DNA of 64,000 nucleotides, taken from the NCBI GenBank assembly GCA_017640615.1, contig JAEPQK010000003.1, forward strand, positions 62,001-126,000. Direction: 5' to 3'. The position numbers were made by a program, and so were the translations under genes. The stretch's first letter is position 1; the number at the start of each line of letters is the position of its first letter. Positions 35,402 through 44,226 of this stretch are shown here, piece by piece. This DNA is from Rhizobiaceae bacterium (GTDB taxonomy: Bacteria > Pseudomonadota > Alphaproteobacteria > Rhizobiales > Rhizobiaceae). The notes beneath the pieces are model-generated. The model saw only the letters and a list, made by a program, of their open reading frames with translations. It was not told the DNA's origin and searched no databases.

Positions 35402-35920
35402 CTACTTTTTTTGTGCGAATGCGCCGTAGAGCGCGACCAACGTCAGCGTAACGCTGGCAACTACGTTCCATCCCGCGAACGACAATCCCAGAAAACGGCC
35501 CGGAGCCTCGTTGCAGGAAGGCGGGATGACCGTGTTGATGGAATCCAGAATGCCGCCTGCGCCATTGCCGGCTTCAGGTGCGTCCACGACACCGCAATCG
35601 GTCGGGCCTTCCCACCATCCCCATTCCACGCCGGCGTGAAACCCGCCGAGATATGCGCCATAGGCCATCAGCGCCGCCCCGCCGAGAAGCAGGCAGCGCG
35701 TAAGTACCCCGGTCAGCCTCAGCGCCGCCGAAGCAAGCGTCAGAGCCATCAGCGGTACGCCGACATAATAGGGCATGCGCTGCTCGAGGCAGAGCTTGCA
35801 GGGAATGTAGCCGCCAATGTGCTGGAAACCGAGCGCGGTGCCGACAGTCACGGCCATACCTGCAAGAAGCGCCAGGGCAACAAGAAACTGCGTCCGGCCA
35901 GCGGATTGGGTGAGTGTCAT
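35402..35920 (-). CDS. dsbB: DsbB-like disulfide bond formation membrane protein
   Basis: Inner-membrane quinone-linked oxidase that recharges periplasmic DsbA-like proteins. The 172-residue product has four hydrophobic segments, a first periplasmic Cys pair Cys41-x-x-Cys44 in GGYIPCKLCLEQRMPYY, and a second pair Cys109 and Cys136 in the large loop (PTDCGVV ... PPSCNE). These match the DsbB arrangement. No dsbA is near. The yqaA-type gene starts upstream on the same strand with a 7-base gap, so they are likely co-transcribed. Confidence 0.85.
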   Translation of the reverse strand: MTLTQSAGRTQFLVALALLAGMAVTVGTALGFQHIGGYIPCKLCLEQRMPYYVGVPLMALTLASAALRLTGVLTRCLLLGGAALMAYGAYLGGFHAGVEWGWWEGPTDCGVVDAPEAGNGAGGILDSINTVIPPSCNEAPGRFLGLSFAGWNVVASVTLTLVALYGAFAQKK

Positions 35921-35927
35921 GGATACC

Positions 35928-36509
35928 TCAGAAGACGTAGCGAACGGCGACGAAACCGCCGATCAGCAGCACCATGAATAGGGTGAAAAGGAGGCCGAGC
36001 CGCGCCTCGATAAACTCCCGGATTGGCTCGCCATAACGGTAGAGCAGTCCGGCTACGAGGAAGAAGCGCAGGCCGCGTCCGATAATCGAGACAATGATGA
36101 AAACGACGAGGTTGAGGCCCGTCGCACCGGAGAAGATCGTAAGAACCTTGTAGGGAAAGGGCGTAATTGCCGCGGCCAGCACGCCCCAGCCGCCCCAGCG
36201 ATTGTACCACTCGGCAAGCTGCTCGAAGGAGTGCTCGGCGTTGTAGAATGCAAGAATAGGCTGGCCGATCGTCTCATAGAGCAGCGCGCCGATCGCATAA
36301 CCCAGCAGCGCGCCTGCGATGGACGAAACGGTGCAGACAATTGCATATCTGATCCAGGCCGCCCGCTTGGCCAGCACCATCGGGATCAGAAGCACGTCCG
36401 GTGGGATCGGAAAAAACGAGCTTTCGGAAAATGACACGCCGGCAAGAGCGCCTTCGGCGTAGCGCGTACGCGCCAGCGACATCGTCCAGTCATAGAGGCG
36501 TCGAAGCAT
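35928..36509 (-). CDS. YqaA/DedA-family membrane protein
   Basis: Membrane protein of 193 residues of the YqaA branch of the DedA/VTT family. Hallmarks are the SFSESSFFPIPPDVLLIPMVLA motif near residue 28, GGWGVLAAAITPFPYKVLTIFSG in the middle and the Arg in IIGRGLRFFLVAG. DedA proteins are linked to lipid carrier scrambling and membrane energetics; no specific role is evident. It precedes the dsbB-like gene by 7 bases. Confidence 0.88.
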   Translation of the reverse strand: MLRRLYDWTMSLARTRYAEGALAGVSFSESSFFPIPPDVLLIPMVLAKRAAWIRYAIVCTVSSIAGALLGYAIGALLYETIGQPILAFYNAEHSFEQLAEWYNRWGGWGVLAAAITPFPYKVLTIFSGATGLNLVVFIIVSIIGRGLRFFLVAGLLYRYGEPIREFIEARLGLLFTLFMVLLIGGFVAVRYVF

Positions 36510-36710
36510 GGAGAACGGTTCCCGGATGCGGTTGGCCGTTCTGTAGGGGCATCGCCGCCATGTTGCAATGCGGCTTGGCGCGCCGCCTTGCGTTCAAACG
36601 ATTGTGAGCGCCGGCAACTACCCCTCGCCTTCCGATTCCGCAATCCTGATCTAGTTGAATGAGGTCGGGGGTCGACAACGCATCAATCAGGATCTCGATT
36701 GGAGGGAGCA

Positions 36711-37502
36711 ATGAACCTAACGCGACGCGACACTCTCAAATTCGGACTTGCCAGCGCGGCAGGCGTCGGAACCATGATGGTTATGCCGTTCCATGCACGC
36801 GCGGCGATGAGCGAGGGCGACAGCTATATGGGCGATACCGGAGAAATCACCGTACACCCGATCTCGCATGCATCCTTTGTCATGACCGCGCCCGGCGTGG
36901 TGATTTACGCCGATCCGGTGGGCGATCCGGTACAATATGAAGGCTATCCGGCCCCCGATCTCATCCTCGTTACCCACGAGCATGGTGACCACTACAAAGC
37001 CGACACTCTGGCAGCGCTGGCGGGTGACGGGACTAGGCTTGTCACCAATCCGGCCGTACACGCAATGCTGCCGGACGCACTAAAGGCAAAAGCCACAGCT
37101 ATCGGCAATGGCGAGAGCCATACCGAGGGCAGCGTCGGTATCGAGGCGATCCCTGCCTACAACATCACGGAAGGCCGTACGCAGTTTCACCCTCAGGGCC
37201 GCGACAATGGCTATGTGCTGACCGTTGATGGCAAGCGCATCTACATTTCCGGCGACACCGAGGACATTCCCGAAATGCGTGCACTCACCGGCATCGACCT
37301 TGCGTTCGTGTGCATGAACTTGCCGTTCACGATGGACGCGAACCAGGCTGCGTCGGCCGTGGCCGAGTTTGCACCTACGGTTGTATACCCCTACCATTAC
37401 CGCGGCCGCGACAACGGTACGCAAGACCCTGCGGAGTTCGCGCGCCTGCTTGGCGAGGCTGGTGGTGAAGCCGAAGTCGTGTCCGGCCCCTGGTACGGTT
37501 AG
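36711..37502 (+). CDS. Tat-exported metallo-beta-lactamase-fold hydrolase
   Basis: Metal-dependent hydrolase of 263 residues. The N-terminus MNLTRRDTLKFGLASAAGVG is a twin-arginine signal, cut after about ARA (residue 32). The fold follows with HASFVM, the THEHGDH metal motif near residue 88, the GDTEDIPEM Asp ligand and the late YPYHYRG His. It resembles UPF0173/L-ascorbate-6-phosphate lactonase-like proteins, but those are normally cytoplasmic. Substrate unknown. Confidence 0.87.
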   Translation: MNLTRRDTLKFGLASAAGVGTMMVMPFHARAAMSEGDSYMGDTGEITVHPISHASFVMTAPGVVIYADPVGDPVQYEGYPAPDLILVTHEHGDHYKADTLAALAGDGTRLVTNPAVHAMLPDALKAKATAIGNGESHTEGSVGIEAIPAYNITEGRTQFHPQGRDNGYVLTVDGKRIYISGDTEDIPEMRALTGIDLAFVCMNLPFTMDANQAASAVAEFAPTVVYPYHYRGRDNGTQDPAEFARLLGEAGGEAEVVSGPWYG

Positions 37503-37606
37503 CGGATCTCGTGCGGCGTCGAGATTTCGGCGCCGCGATACCTAAAGTTTCAACTAAATGTTGATCATTTGGCGGTTAGCTCACCGGTCGAGGGGCGAAC
37601 CGCTAA

Positions 37607-39685
37607 ATGAATCTAGCAGCAACCTTTATATACTGGCTCATCGTCGCTTTGTGGCTCGCGGTGCTCGTCACCTTGTGTGCCTCATATCTGCGCAACCCGA
37701 AGACGTTCGGGGCAATGCGCCTGCTGCTCGCCGTGCTGCTGATCGACACGGTCAGAAATCTGCTCGAGAACCTCTATTTCGGCATCTACTGGGGCGGACG
37801 CTACGGCGTCTTTCCCGAATGGACCTCCGTTCTGGGCAACCCGCTTTATCTGATGTCGATGAAGGGCCTCACGGTTGTGGCGGCGGCGGCCGTGCTGTTC
37901 GTCCTGTCGATCCGTTGGCTGCCCATGGCAATGCGCGAATGGAAATCCGCAGAGGATGCCATCCGGCAAAAAGACGAAGCTCTCAGTCAGGAAATCGAGG
38001 AGCGCCGCAGGCTGTTTGAAAATTCGGTCGATGTCATCATCATCGCCGACCGAAACGGATTTTTTCGCAGGGTCAGCCCCAGCATCACTCATACGCTCGG
38101 TTTCGACCCCGAAGATCTGATTGGCCGCAGCGCAACCGACCTGATCTTCTCCGATCAGATCGAAGAAGGCCGCACAGCGGTTCGGCGGCTTCGACAGACG
38201 GGTCACATCCGCAACTTCGAATGCCGGTGCCGGCACAAAAATGGCAAACCCGTCCCCATGGACTGGTCCGGCGTCTGGTCTAAGGAAGAACAGCGCTTTT
38301 ACTTCATCGGCCGCGACATGACGGAGCAGATGGCAGCCGAGGATCGCCTGAAGCACCTTGCACTGAACGACCCGCTCACTGCGCTGGGCAACCGCTCGCG
38401 GCTCCATGAAGATCTCGGGCAACTGCTCAAACGTCCGGGCGACACGGTCACCGCAATCGCGATGCTCGACCTCGACGGCTTCAAGGATATCAACGACACG
38501 CTCGGCCATTCGGTTGGCGATGCACTCCTGAAGGCTGTCGCAACCCGCATGCAGGAGGGTAACGACGGCGGCAACTACTACAGGCTTGGCGGCGACGAGT
38601 TCGTTCTCGTACTGCCCGATTGCGCCGACCCGCTCGTAATAAGTGGTATTGTGGACCGCCTGCTTGGACGTCTCGCAAAACACTTCAGCGTAGAGGGCCA
38701 TCAGTTGCTGGTCACCGCCAGCGCCGGCATAGCGATTGCGCCCAATGACGGCGCGTCGGTCGACGAGCTCGTCTCCAGCGCCGACCTCGCGCTTTACGAT
38801 GCCAAGGCAAATGGCGGCAGATGCAGCCGCTTCTTCCTGCCGCAGTTGCGGGCACGTGCGGAGTCGCGCCGCAGTCTCGAAGGCGAGTTGCGCCGCGCGA
38901 TATCCGAGAACGAGTTCGAACTGTTCTACCAGCCGCAGATCAGATCGCGGGATGGCGCTGTTTCCGGCGCCGAGGCCCTGCTCAGATGGCGTCACCCAGA
39001 ACACGGACTGCTGTCGCCTGCCAGCTTCATCGAGGCGTTGGCTGACAGCCCACATGCTCCCGAACTTGGGCACTGGATCGTCACGACGGCCTGTAAGGAG
39101 GCCGCAAGCTGGCGCGACGCCGATGGCACCGGACCGACAGTCGCCGTGAACCTGTTCCCGGCCCAGTTCCGTGCCAACACGCTGCTGCGCGATGTCGACG
39201 ATGCTCTGGCGACCAGCGGCTTGCACCCCTCAGGCCTCGAACTCGAGATCACCGAGAACATCGCACTCGATAATGGCGAATCGGTTCTTGAGCCGCTGGT
39301 TCATCTGCGTGCCCGTGGCGTCGGGATCGCATTTGACGATTTCGGGACCGGTTACGCTTCTCTGAGCTGTCTGACACGCTACCCGCTCACACGTATCAAG
39401 ATCGACCGTGCTTTCGTGTCCAACGTGGTCGACGCGGCGGACCTGGAAGGCACCGCAATCGTACGCTCCATCATCGCGATGGCCAGAAATCTGGGGCTGG
39501 ATGTCACCGCCGAAGGCGTAGAAACCGCCGCGCAGGCTACATTCCTGCGGGCCGAGGGATGTCACGATCTGCAGGGCTACGTGTTCTCCAAGCCGATGCC
39601 TGCCGAGAGCTTCCGCCGTTTCCTCTTCGATTGGCGGGCCGCCAACGACACCGGCCATTCGGAAAAAGCCGCACGCATCGCATAG
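37607..39685 (+). CDS. Membrane PAS-GGDEF-EAL cyclic-di-GMP protein
   Basis: Bifunctional c-di-GMP enzyme of 692 residues. Three hydrophobic segments (about 6-28, 36-55 and 86-104) anchor it; a PAS domain (about 135-245) follows with RLFENSVDVIIIADRNGFF. The GGDEF domain has an intact RLGGDEFVLV motif, and the EAL domain has intact AEALLRWRHPEHG, LELEITENI, FDDFGTGYASLS and KIDRAFV motifs, so both synthase and phosphodiesterase activity are possible. Single gene followed by tRNA-Leu. Confidence 0.93.
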   Translation: MNLAATFIYWLIVALWLAVLVTLCASYLRNPKTFGAMRLLLAVLLIDTVRNLLENLYFGIYWGGRYGVFPEWTSVLGNPLYLMSMKGLTVVAAAAVLFVLSIRWLPMAMREWKSAEDAIRQKDEALSQEIEERRRLFENSVDVIIIADRNGFFRRVSPSITHTLGFDPEDLIGRSATDLIFSDQIEEGRTAVRRLRQTGHIRNFECRCRHKNGKPVPMDWSGVWSKEEQRFYFIGRDMTEQMAAEDRLKHLALNDPLTALGNRSRLHEDLGQLLKRPGDTVTAIAMLDLDGFKDINDTLGHSVGDALLKAVATRMQEGNDGGNYYRLGGDEFVLVLPDCADPLVISGIVDRLLGRLAKHFSVEGHQLLVTASAGIAIAPNDGASVDELVSSADLALYDAKANGGRCSRFFLPQLRARAESRRSLEGELRRAISENEFELFYQPQIRSRDGAVSGAEALLRWRHPEHGLLSPASFIEALADSPHAPELGHWIVTTACKEAASWRDADGTGPTVAVNLFPAQFRANTLLRDVDDALATSGLHPSGLELEITENIALDNGESVLEPLVHLRARGVGIAFDDFGTGYASLSCLTRYPLTRIKIDRAFVSNVVDAADLEGTAIVRSIIAMARNLGLDVTAEGVETAAQATFLRAEGCHDLQGYVFSKPMPAESFRRFLFDWRAANDTGHSEKAARIA

Positions 39686-39767
39686 GCGCTTATGGCAGCC
39701 GCTTATTGACGCGGCCGTCCTTCCTCCTATAGTCCGCAGCCGTTCGGCGGAGCATCGGCTTCGTCGT

Positions 39768-39852
39768 GCCCCTGTGGCGGAATTGGTAGACGCGCTCGAC
39801 TCAAAATCGAGTTCCGCAAGGAGTGCTGGTTCGAGCCCGGCCAGGGGCACCA
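39768..39852 (+). tRNA. tRNA-Leu (anticodon CAA)
   Basis: Class II tRNA of 85 bases including an encoded CCA. The 7-base acceptor GCCCCTG pairs with CAGGGGC, the D loop reads AATTGGTAGA, the anticodon stem CTCGA/TCGAG carries the loop CTCAAAA with anticodon CAA, a variable arm follows, and the T loop is GGTTCGAGCC. A nested palindrome starts at its 3' end. Confidence 0.96.
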
Positions 39853-39911
39853 CGCTTCGCCCAAATGGGCTACGCGTGGCGCAGCCACGCAGACCGGTTG
39901 GGCGAAGCGTG
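39851..39911. repeat. Nested palindrome at the tRNA-Leu 3' end
   Basis: Perfect outer arms CACGCTTCGCCCAA (39851-39864) and TTGGGCGAAGCGTG (39898-39911) enclose a second perfect stem GCGTGGC/GCCACGC (39874-39880 with 39884-39890, 3-base loop). The left arm shares its first two bases with the encoded CCA. GGCGAAG recurs twice more up to 39935. It could be a processing hairpin, a repeat of the rhizobial palindromic type, or the end of a small mobile unit with the GIY-YIG gene. Confidence 0.8.
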
Positions 39912-39952
39912 TCCGGCGAAGCCCGCCAGGGCGAAGACGGACGAGGCGATCA

Positions 39953-40258
39953 ATGTGGTATGTGTACATTCTAAGAAGCACCTCATCGACACATCGCGAA
40001 TACACCGGATCAACTTCGGACCTCCGGCAGCGCCTGAAGGATCACAACGCGGGCAAATCTGGGCACACCGCGAAATACCGCCCGTGGGAGCTGCAGTGGT
40101 ACTGCGCTTTCCCCGAAAAGATGCGCGCACTGGAATTCGAAAAGTATCTCAAGAGTCACTCCGGTAGAGCATTTGCTAGGAAGAGGCTCACAGCGCGCCT
40201 GCCTTCCATTGAGCAAAGTCCTTCTGCTGCACCCAACCCTGCGATGGAAGGTAGATGA
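39953..40258 (+). CDS. GIY-YIG nuclease-domain protein (UPF0213-like)
   Basis: Stand-alone GIY-YIG domain protein of 101 residues. WYVYILRS at residues 2-9 and EYTGSTSDLRQRLKDHNAG form the GIY and YIG strands (YVY ... YTG variants), Arg27 and the Glu in RALEFEKYLKSHSG fit the catalytic positions. Such small proteins are widespread and mostly uncharacterised. It starts 100 bases after tRNA-Leu, just past the palindrome, and its stop overlaps the acyl-CoA synthetase ATG by ATGA. Base use is similar to neighbours. Confidence 0.8.
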   Translation: MWYVYILRSTSSTHREYTGSTSDLRQRLKDHNAGKSGHTAKYRPWELQWYCAFPEKMRALEFEKYLKSHSGRAFARKRLTARLPSIEQSPSAAPNPAMEGR

Positions 40259-41910
40259 GCCACATGCTCGAGCGGCGCGATTCCTATTCAGAACTCTACC
40301 GTGATTTCCGCTGGCAGATACCCGACCGGTTCAATATCGGCGCTGCGGTTTCCGATCGCTGGGCGGCGGAGGATCCCGATCGCGTCGCGATCATCGCCGG
40401 TCGCATAGAAGGCGATGCACCCGAACTCACATTCGGTGAACTGGCCACCCGGTCAAACGCGCTTGCAAATGCACTGACCGGCCTTGGCGTGCGTGCCGGC
40501 GACCGCGTAGCACTTCTCCTGCCGCAGGGCTTTGCGACCGCAATTGCCCATGTCGCGATCTACAAAATCGGCGCGATTGCAGTGCCGCTCGCACTGGTAT
40601 TCGGGGCCGAGGCGCTCGAATACCGGCTCCACACCGCAGGCGTGAGCGTGGCGGTCACCAACGAAAGCGGCGCGGAACGTATCGCTGGCATCAGGTCGCG
40701 GCTGCCGCAGCTCACCACCGTGATTTCTACCAATGGCGGCGCAGCGAACGTCGAGGATTTCGACAAGCTGATTGCCGACAACAGCGAGGAATTCAACGCG
40801 CGCGATACTGCGGCAAACGATCCTGCGTTGATCATCTTCACGTCGGGCACCACCGGCCCGCCCAAGGGCGCACTGCATGGTCACCGCGTATTGCTTGGCC
40901 ACCTGCCCGGCGTACAATTTCACCACGAATTCTTTCCGCAGCCAGGCGACCGCACCTGGACGCCAGCGGACTGGGCCTGGGCAGGCGGGCTTTTGAACAT
41001 CCTGCTTCCTAGCCTCTATTTCGGTGTGACGGTGGTCGCGAGCCCGGCCGAAAAATTCGATCCGGAAAACGCGCTCGCGCTGGCTGAGCGCTTCAAGGTG
41101 CGCAACGCATTCATTCCGCCGACGGCATTGCGCATGCTGAAGTCGGTCGAGAACATCAGGAACCGCTTCGACCTGTCGCTGCGCACCGTCGCCTCCGGCG
41201 GCGAAGCGCTTGGCCGCGAGACTTATGAATGGGGCGAGGCTGAACTCGGGCTCACCATCAACGAATTCTACGGACAGACCGAGTGCAATATCGTGCTGTC
41301 GTCATGTGCGGCACTCGGCGTCAGCCGCGCCGGCGCTATCGGCCTTCCCGTTCCCGGCCACCGCGTCGCGGTGATCGACGCGGAAGGCAAGCGGGTCAAG
41401 CCCGGTGAAACCGGGCAGGTCGCGGTGGCGCGGCCCGACCCCGTGATGTTCATCGAATACTGGAACAACCCCGAAGCGACGAAAAGGAAGTTCATCGGCG
41501 ACTGGATGACCACCGGCGATCAGGCCGTCGTCGACGAAGACGGCTATGTCCATTTCTTCGGTCGTGACGATGATGTAATCACCTCGGCGGGCTACCGCAT
41601 CGGTCCCGGCGAAATCGAAGACTGTCTGATCGGCCACCCGGCCGTCTCGCTGGCCGCGGCGGTGGGCAAACCCGACCCGCTGCGCACCGAGATCGTGAAG
41701 GCTTATGTCGTGCTGAAGGATGGCAACGAGCCAAGCGAGGCACTGTCTGCCGAAATACGCGACTGGGTGAAGACGCGGCTTTCCGCCCATGAATATCCGC
41801 GCGAGATCGAATTCGTGGAATCCATGCCACTGACCTCGACCGGCAAGGTCATCCGACGCATCTTCCGCGACCGGGCCAAGGAAGAGACTCCGGCTGAGGC
41901 TGCTACATAG
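40255..41910 (+). CDS. Acyl-CoA synthetase (AMP-forming), medium-chain type
   Basis: Adenylate-forming acid:CoA ligase of 551 residues. Motifs: IIFTSGTTGPPKGALHGH (P-loop), NEFYGQTECNIVLSS, WMTTGDQAVVDEDGYVHFFGRDDDVI and the C-terminal TSTGKVIRRIFRD with the catalytic Lys. The TPADWAWAGGLLN stretch and overall order resemble ACSM-type medium-chain or aromatic acid ligases. ATG at 40255 overlaps the GIY-YIG stop; MLERRDSY at 40264 is an alternative. Its end overlaps the convergent PLD gene by 8 bases. Confidence 0.9.
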   Translation: MSHMLERRDSYSELYRDFRWQIPDRFNIGAAVSDRWAAEDPDRVAIIAGRIEGDAPELTFGELATRSNALANALTGLGVRAGDRVALLLPQGFATAIAHVAIYKIGAIAVPLALVFGAEALEYRLHTAGVSVAVTNESGAERIAGIRSRLPQLTTVISTNGGAANVEDFDKLIADNSEEFNARDTAANDPALIIFTSGTTGPPKGALHGHRVLLGHLPGVQFHHEFFPQPGDRTWTPADWAWAGGLLNILLPSLYFGVTVVASPAEKFDPENALALAERFKVRNAFIPPTALRMLKSVENIRNRFDLSLRTVASGGEALGRETYEWGEAELGLTINEFYGQTECNIVLSSCAALGVSRAGAIGLPVPGHRVAVIDAEGKRVKPGETGQVAVARPDPVMFIEYWNNPEATKRKFIGDWMTTGDQAVVDEDGYVHFFGRDDDVITSAGYRIGPGEIEDCLIGHPAVSLAAAVGKPDPLRTEIVKAYVVLKDGNEPSEALSAEIRDWVKTRLSAHEYPREIEFVESMPLTSTGKVIRRIFRDRAKEETPAEAAT

Positions 41911-44134
41911 CCTCGCGAACGATCTTCTTGCGGAACAACGCCCGATAGATGCCGGGTATCTCGACATCCGACGACAGCCTCACCGACTTGGCGCGGTAGC
42001 CCTCGAACACCGCCTTGATGCGCCGGTAGAGCCGGCGGTCGAGTGCAACCATGCCGTTCTCGGTATCGTGGATGAAGGAGCGGTGGTTCAGGTTCACCGA
42101 CGAGATCGACACAAATTCGCGGTCGATCATCATCAGCTTGGCGTGCAGCAATATATCGGGAACCTTGTATTCGTAGATCGCGATGCGGTCGGCATATTGC
42201 TCTACGAATAGCTCGTTAAGCGCGGTCAGCACCTTGCCGCCGAGATCGCCTTTCAGGTCGATGCGCCCGATCACAGTAATACGAACGCCGCGCGCCACGG
42301 CGCGGTCGATCGCGGCCGCGATTGCAGGTGTCGGATTTAGGTAAGGGTTCACGAATTCGATCGTGTGCCGTGCCGCATCGATCAATTCGACATAGTTGTG
42401 TTCGAGCGCCCGACCGTCCGCGTAGGGCACCGACATGAAGTGCCGCATGCGATGCCGCATACCGCCCGAATGGCCTTCGACCGCAATGCTGTAGGGCCGC
42501 ACCATCGTCGTCTCGGTGTCGCGATGCCACAGCGTTGAAAGCTGCGCCATCATGCGCCGCACCGTTGCGTCGTCGCGGTAGGCGACCTCGAAATCATTGT
42601 AGTTCGCATAGTAGTGCAGGCTGAGCGAGGATTCGTCGCTGCTATGCTGATAGAGCCCTTCAAAGCCGGTGAGATCGACCGGTGCGTCGAACAGAAAACC
42701 GTCATGAATATTGCGCCCGCCAATGATCGCAGCCGAACGCCCGGGCTGAGACGAGAGCGCGCCGAGCATCTTCACATGATGGGTTCTGAGCAGGCGGTAG
42801 ATTTGCTGCTCGGCGGCAGAACCGGCAGGCGGCTGCCAGGCGAATTCCTGCAGGTGAACATTGGGGTAGTCGGCGGCAAGCTTGTAAAGCAGCGCCTTGT
42901 CTTTCTCCCGCTGCAGAATGTCGGTGACCATGACGCGGACCTTCGTGCCCCGCGCTGCATGCCACCGCAGCAACCGCTCTATCACCCGGCCCGAAAAGTC
43001 GGCTTTGATGTCGAGATAAGAGACATAAATCAGCGACAGCCTCGGCGCGCGTGAAAAATCGAGCGGCCATTCGGGATTGGCATCCTCAAATGCGCGCGCT
43101 GGCAGCGGGCGGCCGAGCAGCGCCCGCACCTTGGCGTTGAAGCCCTCGCGCTCATCGTCGAGCAGCGTCGGCCGGCCGGCTGGCATTGCACAGGTCTGCG
43201 AGAGCCAGCGGCTTTTCCAGAATGCCTTCTGCAGCGCGCTAAGCCGCCGCCCCGAGGGCATGCCGCACACTTCGTATCGGCTGTCGAATTCCGCCAGCGC
43301 GGGATCGGCAGACTCTTCGCGCAGCATAGCAAGCGGCGAGGAATAGGTGCCGGCCTCGGTGGCATAGGTGAAATTGCAGCGTGTCAGCGCGGCGTCGGGC
43401 TCCAGAACCGTGCCGCGCTCGTCGCCGCCGACTGGGATCGCGATCGCCTCGCCGGCCGCATAATCGCGTGCACGACCGGCAGCCCGCACCGACAGCGCTC
43501 CATTGCAGCTGCCTGAAAGCGAGCCCGGCATATTGTCGACCGGGACAATCTCGATCAGCACCTTGCGCGCCTGCAGGCCGGAGAAGAAGAAGGTCTTCTG
43601 CCCCGCCAATCGGCTGCCCTTGCCCAGGTGGAGCACATTGCGGGCTATGCGCCAGGCCCGGGTGAAATGACGTATGGTTGGTTGGCCCGCGACCGGCAGC
43701 GGCTGTAGCTCCGTCCCAACAACGGAGGCTGTCTCGCGCACCGCTCGGTAGTCGGTCTGGAAATTGTGGCTGCCGACATCGAGATAGGAACGGCCATGGG
43801 GGCCAATGCCGTTGGCTTCGTTCATGTGGGACAGGCGGTTGGCGGCGAGCAGCGCCACGAAACGGCGTTCATATTCCTGGCCTACGGCATCCGGGGAGCG
43901 CGGGGAGGCGGACGGGACCGGGACGGCGGCAGTTTCGGGATATCCGCTTGCCGAAGGCGCTTGTGCTACGCAGTCGAAGCTGCCAGGTGCGTCGGCGCAG
44001 GAAACCAGCACGTCGAGCCGGGTGCCGCAGCCGGCGATCAGCAGAACGACGCCGAAGAGCGCCGCGCCAAAGCCGGCACCGCGCCTACGAGACACGCCGC
44101 ACCTCGCTTCCGTACTCCGCGTAACTGAACCCAT
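41903..44134 (-). CDS. Phospholipase D-family lipoprotein, cardiolipin synthase-like
   Basis: Large PLD-superfamily protein of about 743 residues. A basic N-terminus and hydrophobic stretch end in the lipobox LLIAGC (Cys36), indicating a lipoprotein. Two PLD repeats follow in the C-terminal half: the second has a complete HAKLMMIDREFVSISSVN (HxKxxxxD) motif; the first keeps HVK and GGRNIHDG but has an insertion and no Asp at the expected place. ClsC-like proteins have this general plan. The start at 44134 is a choice; the frame is open to 44167. Confidence 0.82.
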   Translation of the reverse strand: MGSVTRSTEARCGVSRRRGAGFGAALFGVVLLIAGCGTRLDVLVSCADAPGSFDCVAQAPSASGYPETAAVPVPSASPRSPDAVGQEYERRFVALLAANRLSHMNEANGIGPHGRSYLDVGSHNFQTDYRAVRETASVVGTELQPLPVAGQPTIRHFTRAWRIARNVLHLGKGSRLAGQKTFFFSGLQARKVLIEIVPVDNMPGSLSGSCNGALSVRAAGRARDYAAGEAIAIPVGGDERGTVLEPDAALTRCNFTYATEAGTYSSPLAMLREESADPALAEFDSRYEVCGMPSGRRLSALQKAFWKSRWLSQTCAMPAGRPTLLDDEREGFNAKVRALLGRPLPARAFEDANPEWPLDFSRAPRLSLIYVSYLDIKADFSGRVIERLLRWHAARGTKVRVMVTDILQREKDKALLYKLAADYPNVHLQEFAWQPPAGSAAEQQIYRLLRTHHVKMLGALSSQPGRSAAIIGGRNIHDGFLFDAPVDLTGFEGLYQHSSDESSLSLHYYANYNDFEVAYRDDATVRRMMAQLSTLWHRDTETTMVRPYSIAVEGHSGGMRHRMRHFMSVPYADGRALEHNYVELIDAARHTIEFVNPYLNPTPAIAAAIDRAVARGVRITVIGRIDLKGDLGGKVLTALNELFVEQYADRIAIYEYKVPDILLHAKLMMIDREFVSISSVNLNHRSFIHDTENGMVALDRRLYRRIKAVFEGYRAKSVRLSSDVEIPGIYRALFRKKIVREAM

Positions 44135-44226
44135 CCCCGGCTGGTGAATCCCGCTTTCCGCACACAATTGCAGCGGCGAAAACTAACCTATGGGAACTTG
44201 TGCGCCAAGCGCAGCCGGCTTCCGGT

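Noticed and set aside
39774..39974. 66-residue frame across tRNA-Leu
   Set aside because: It translates the tRNA itself (MAELVDALDSKS...), a familiar artefact of leucine and serine tRNA genes.
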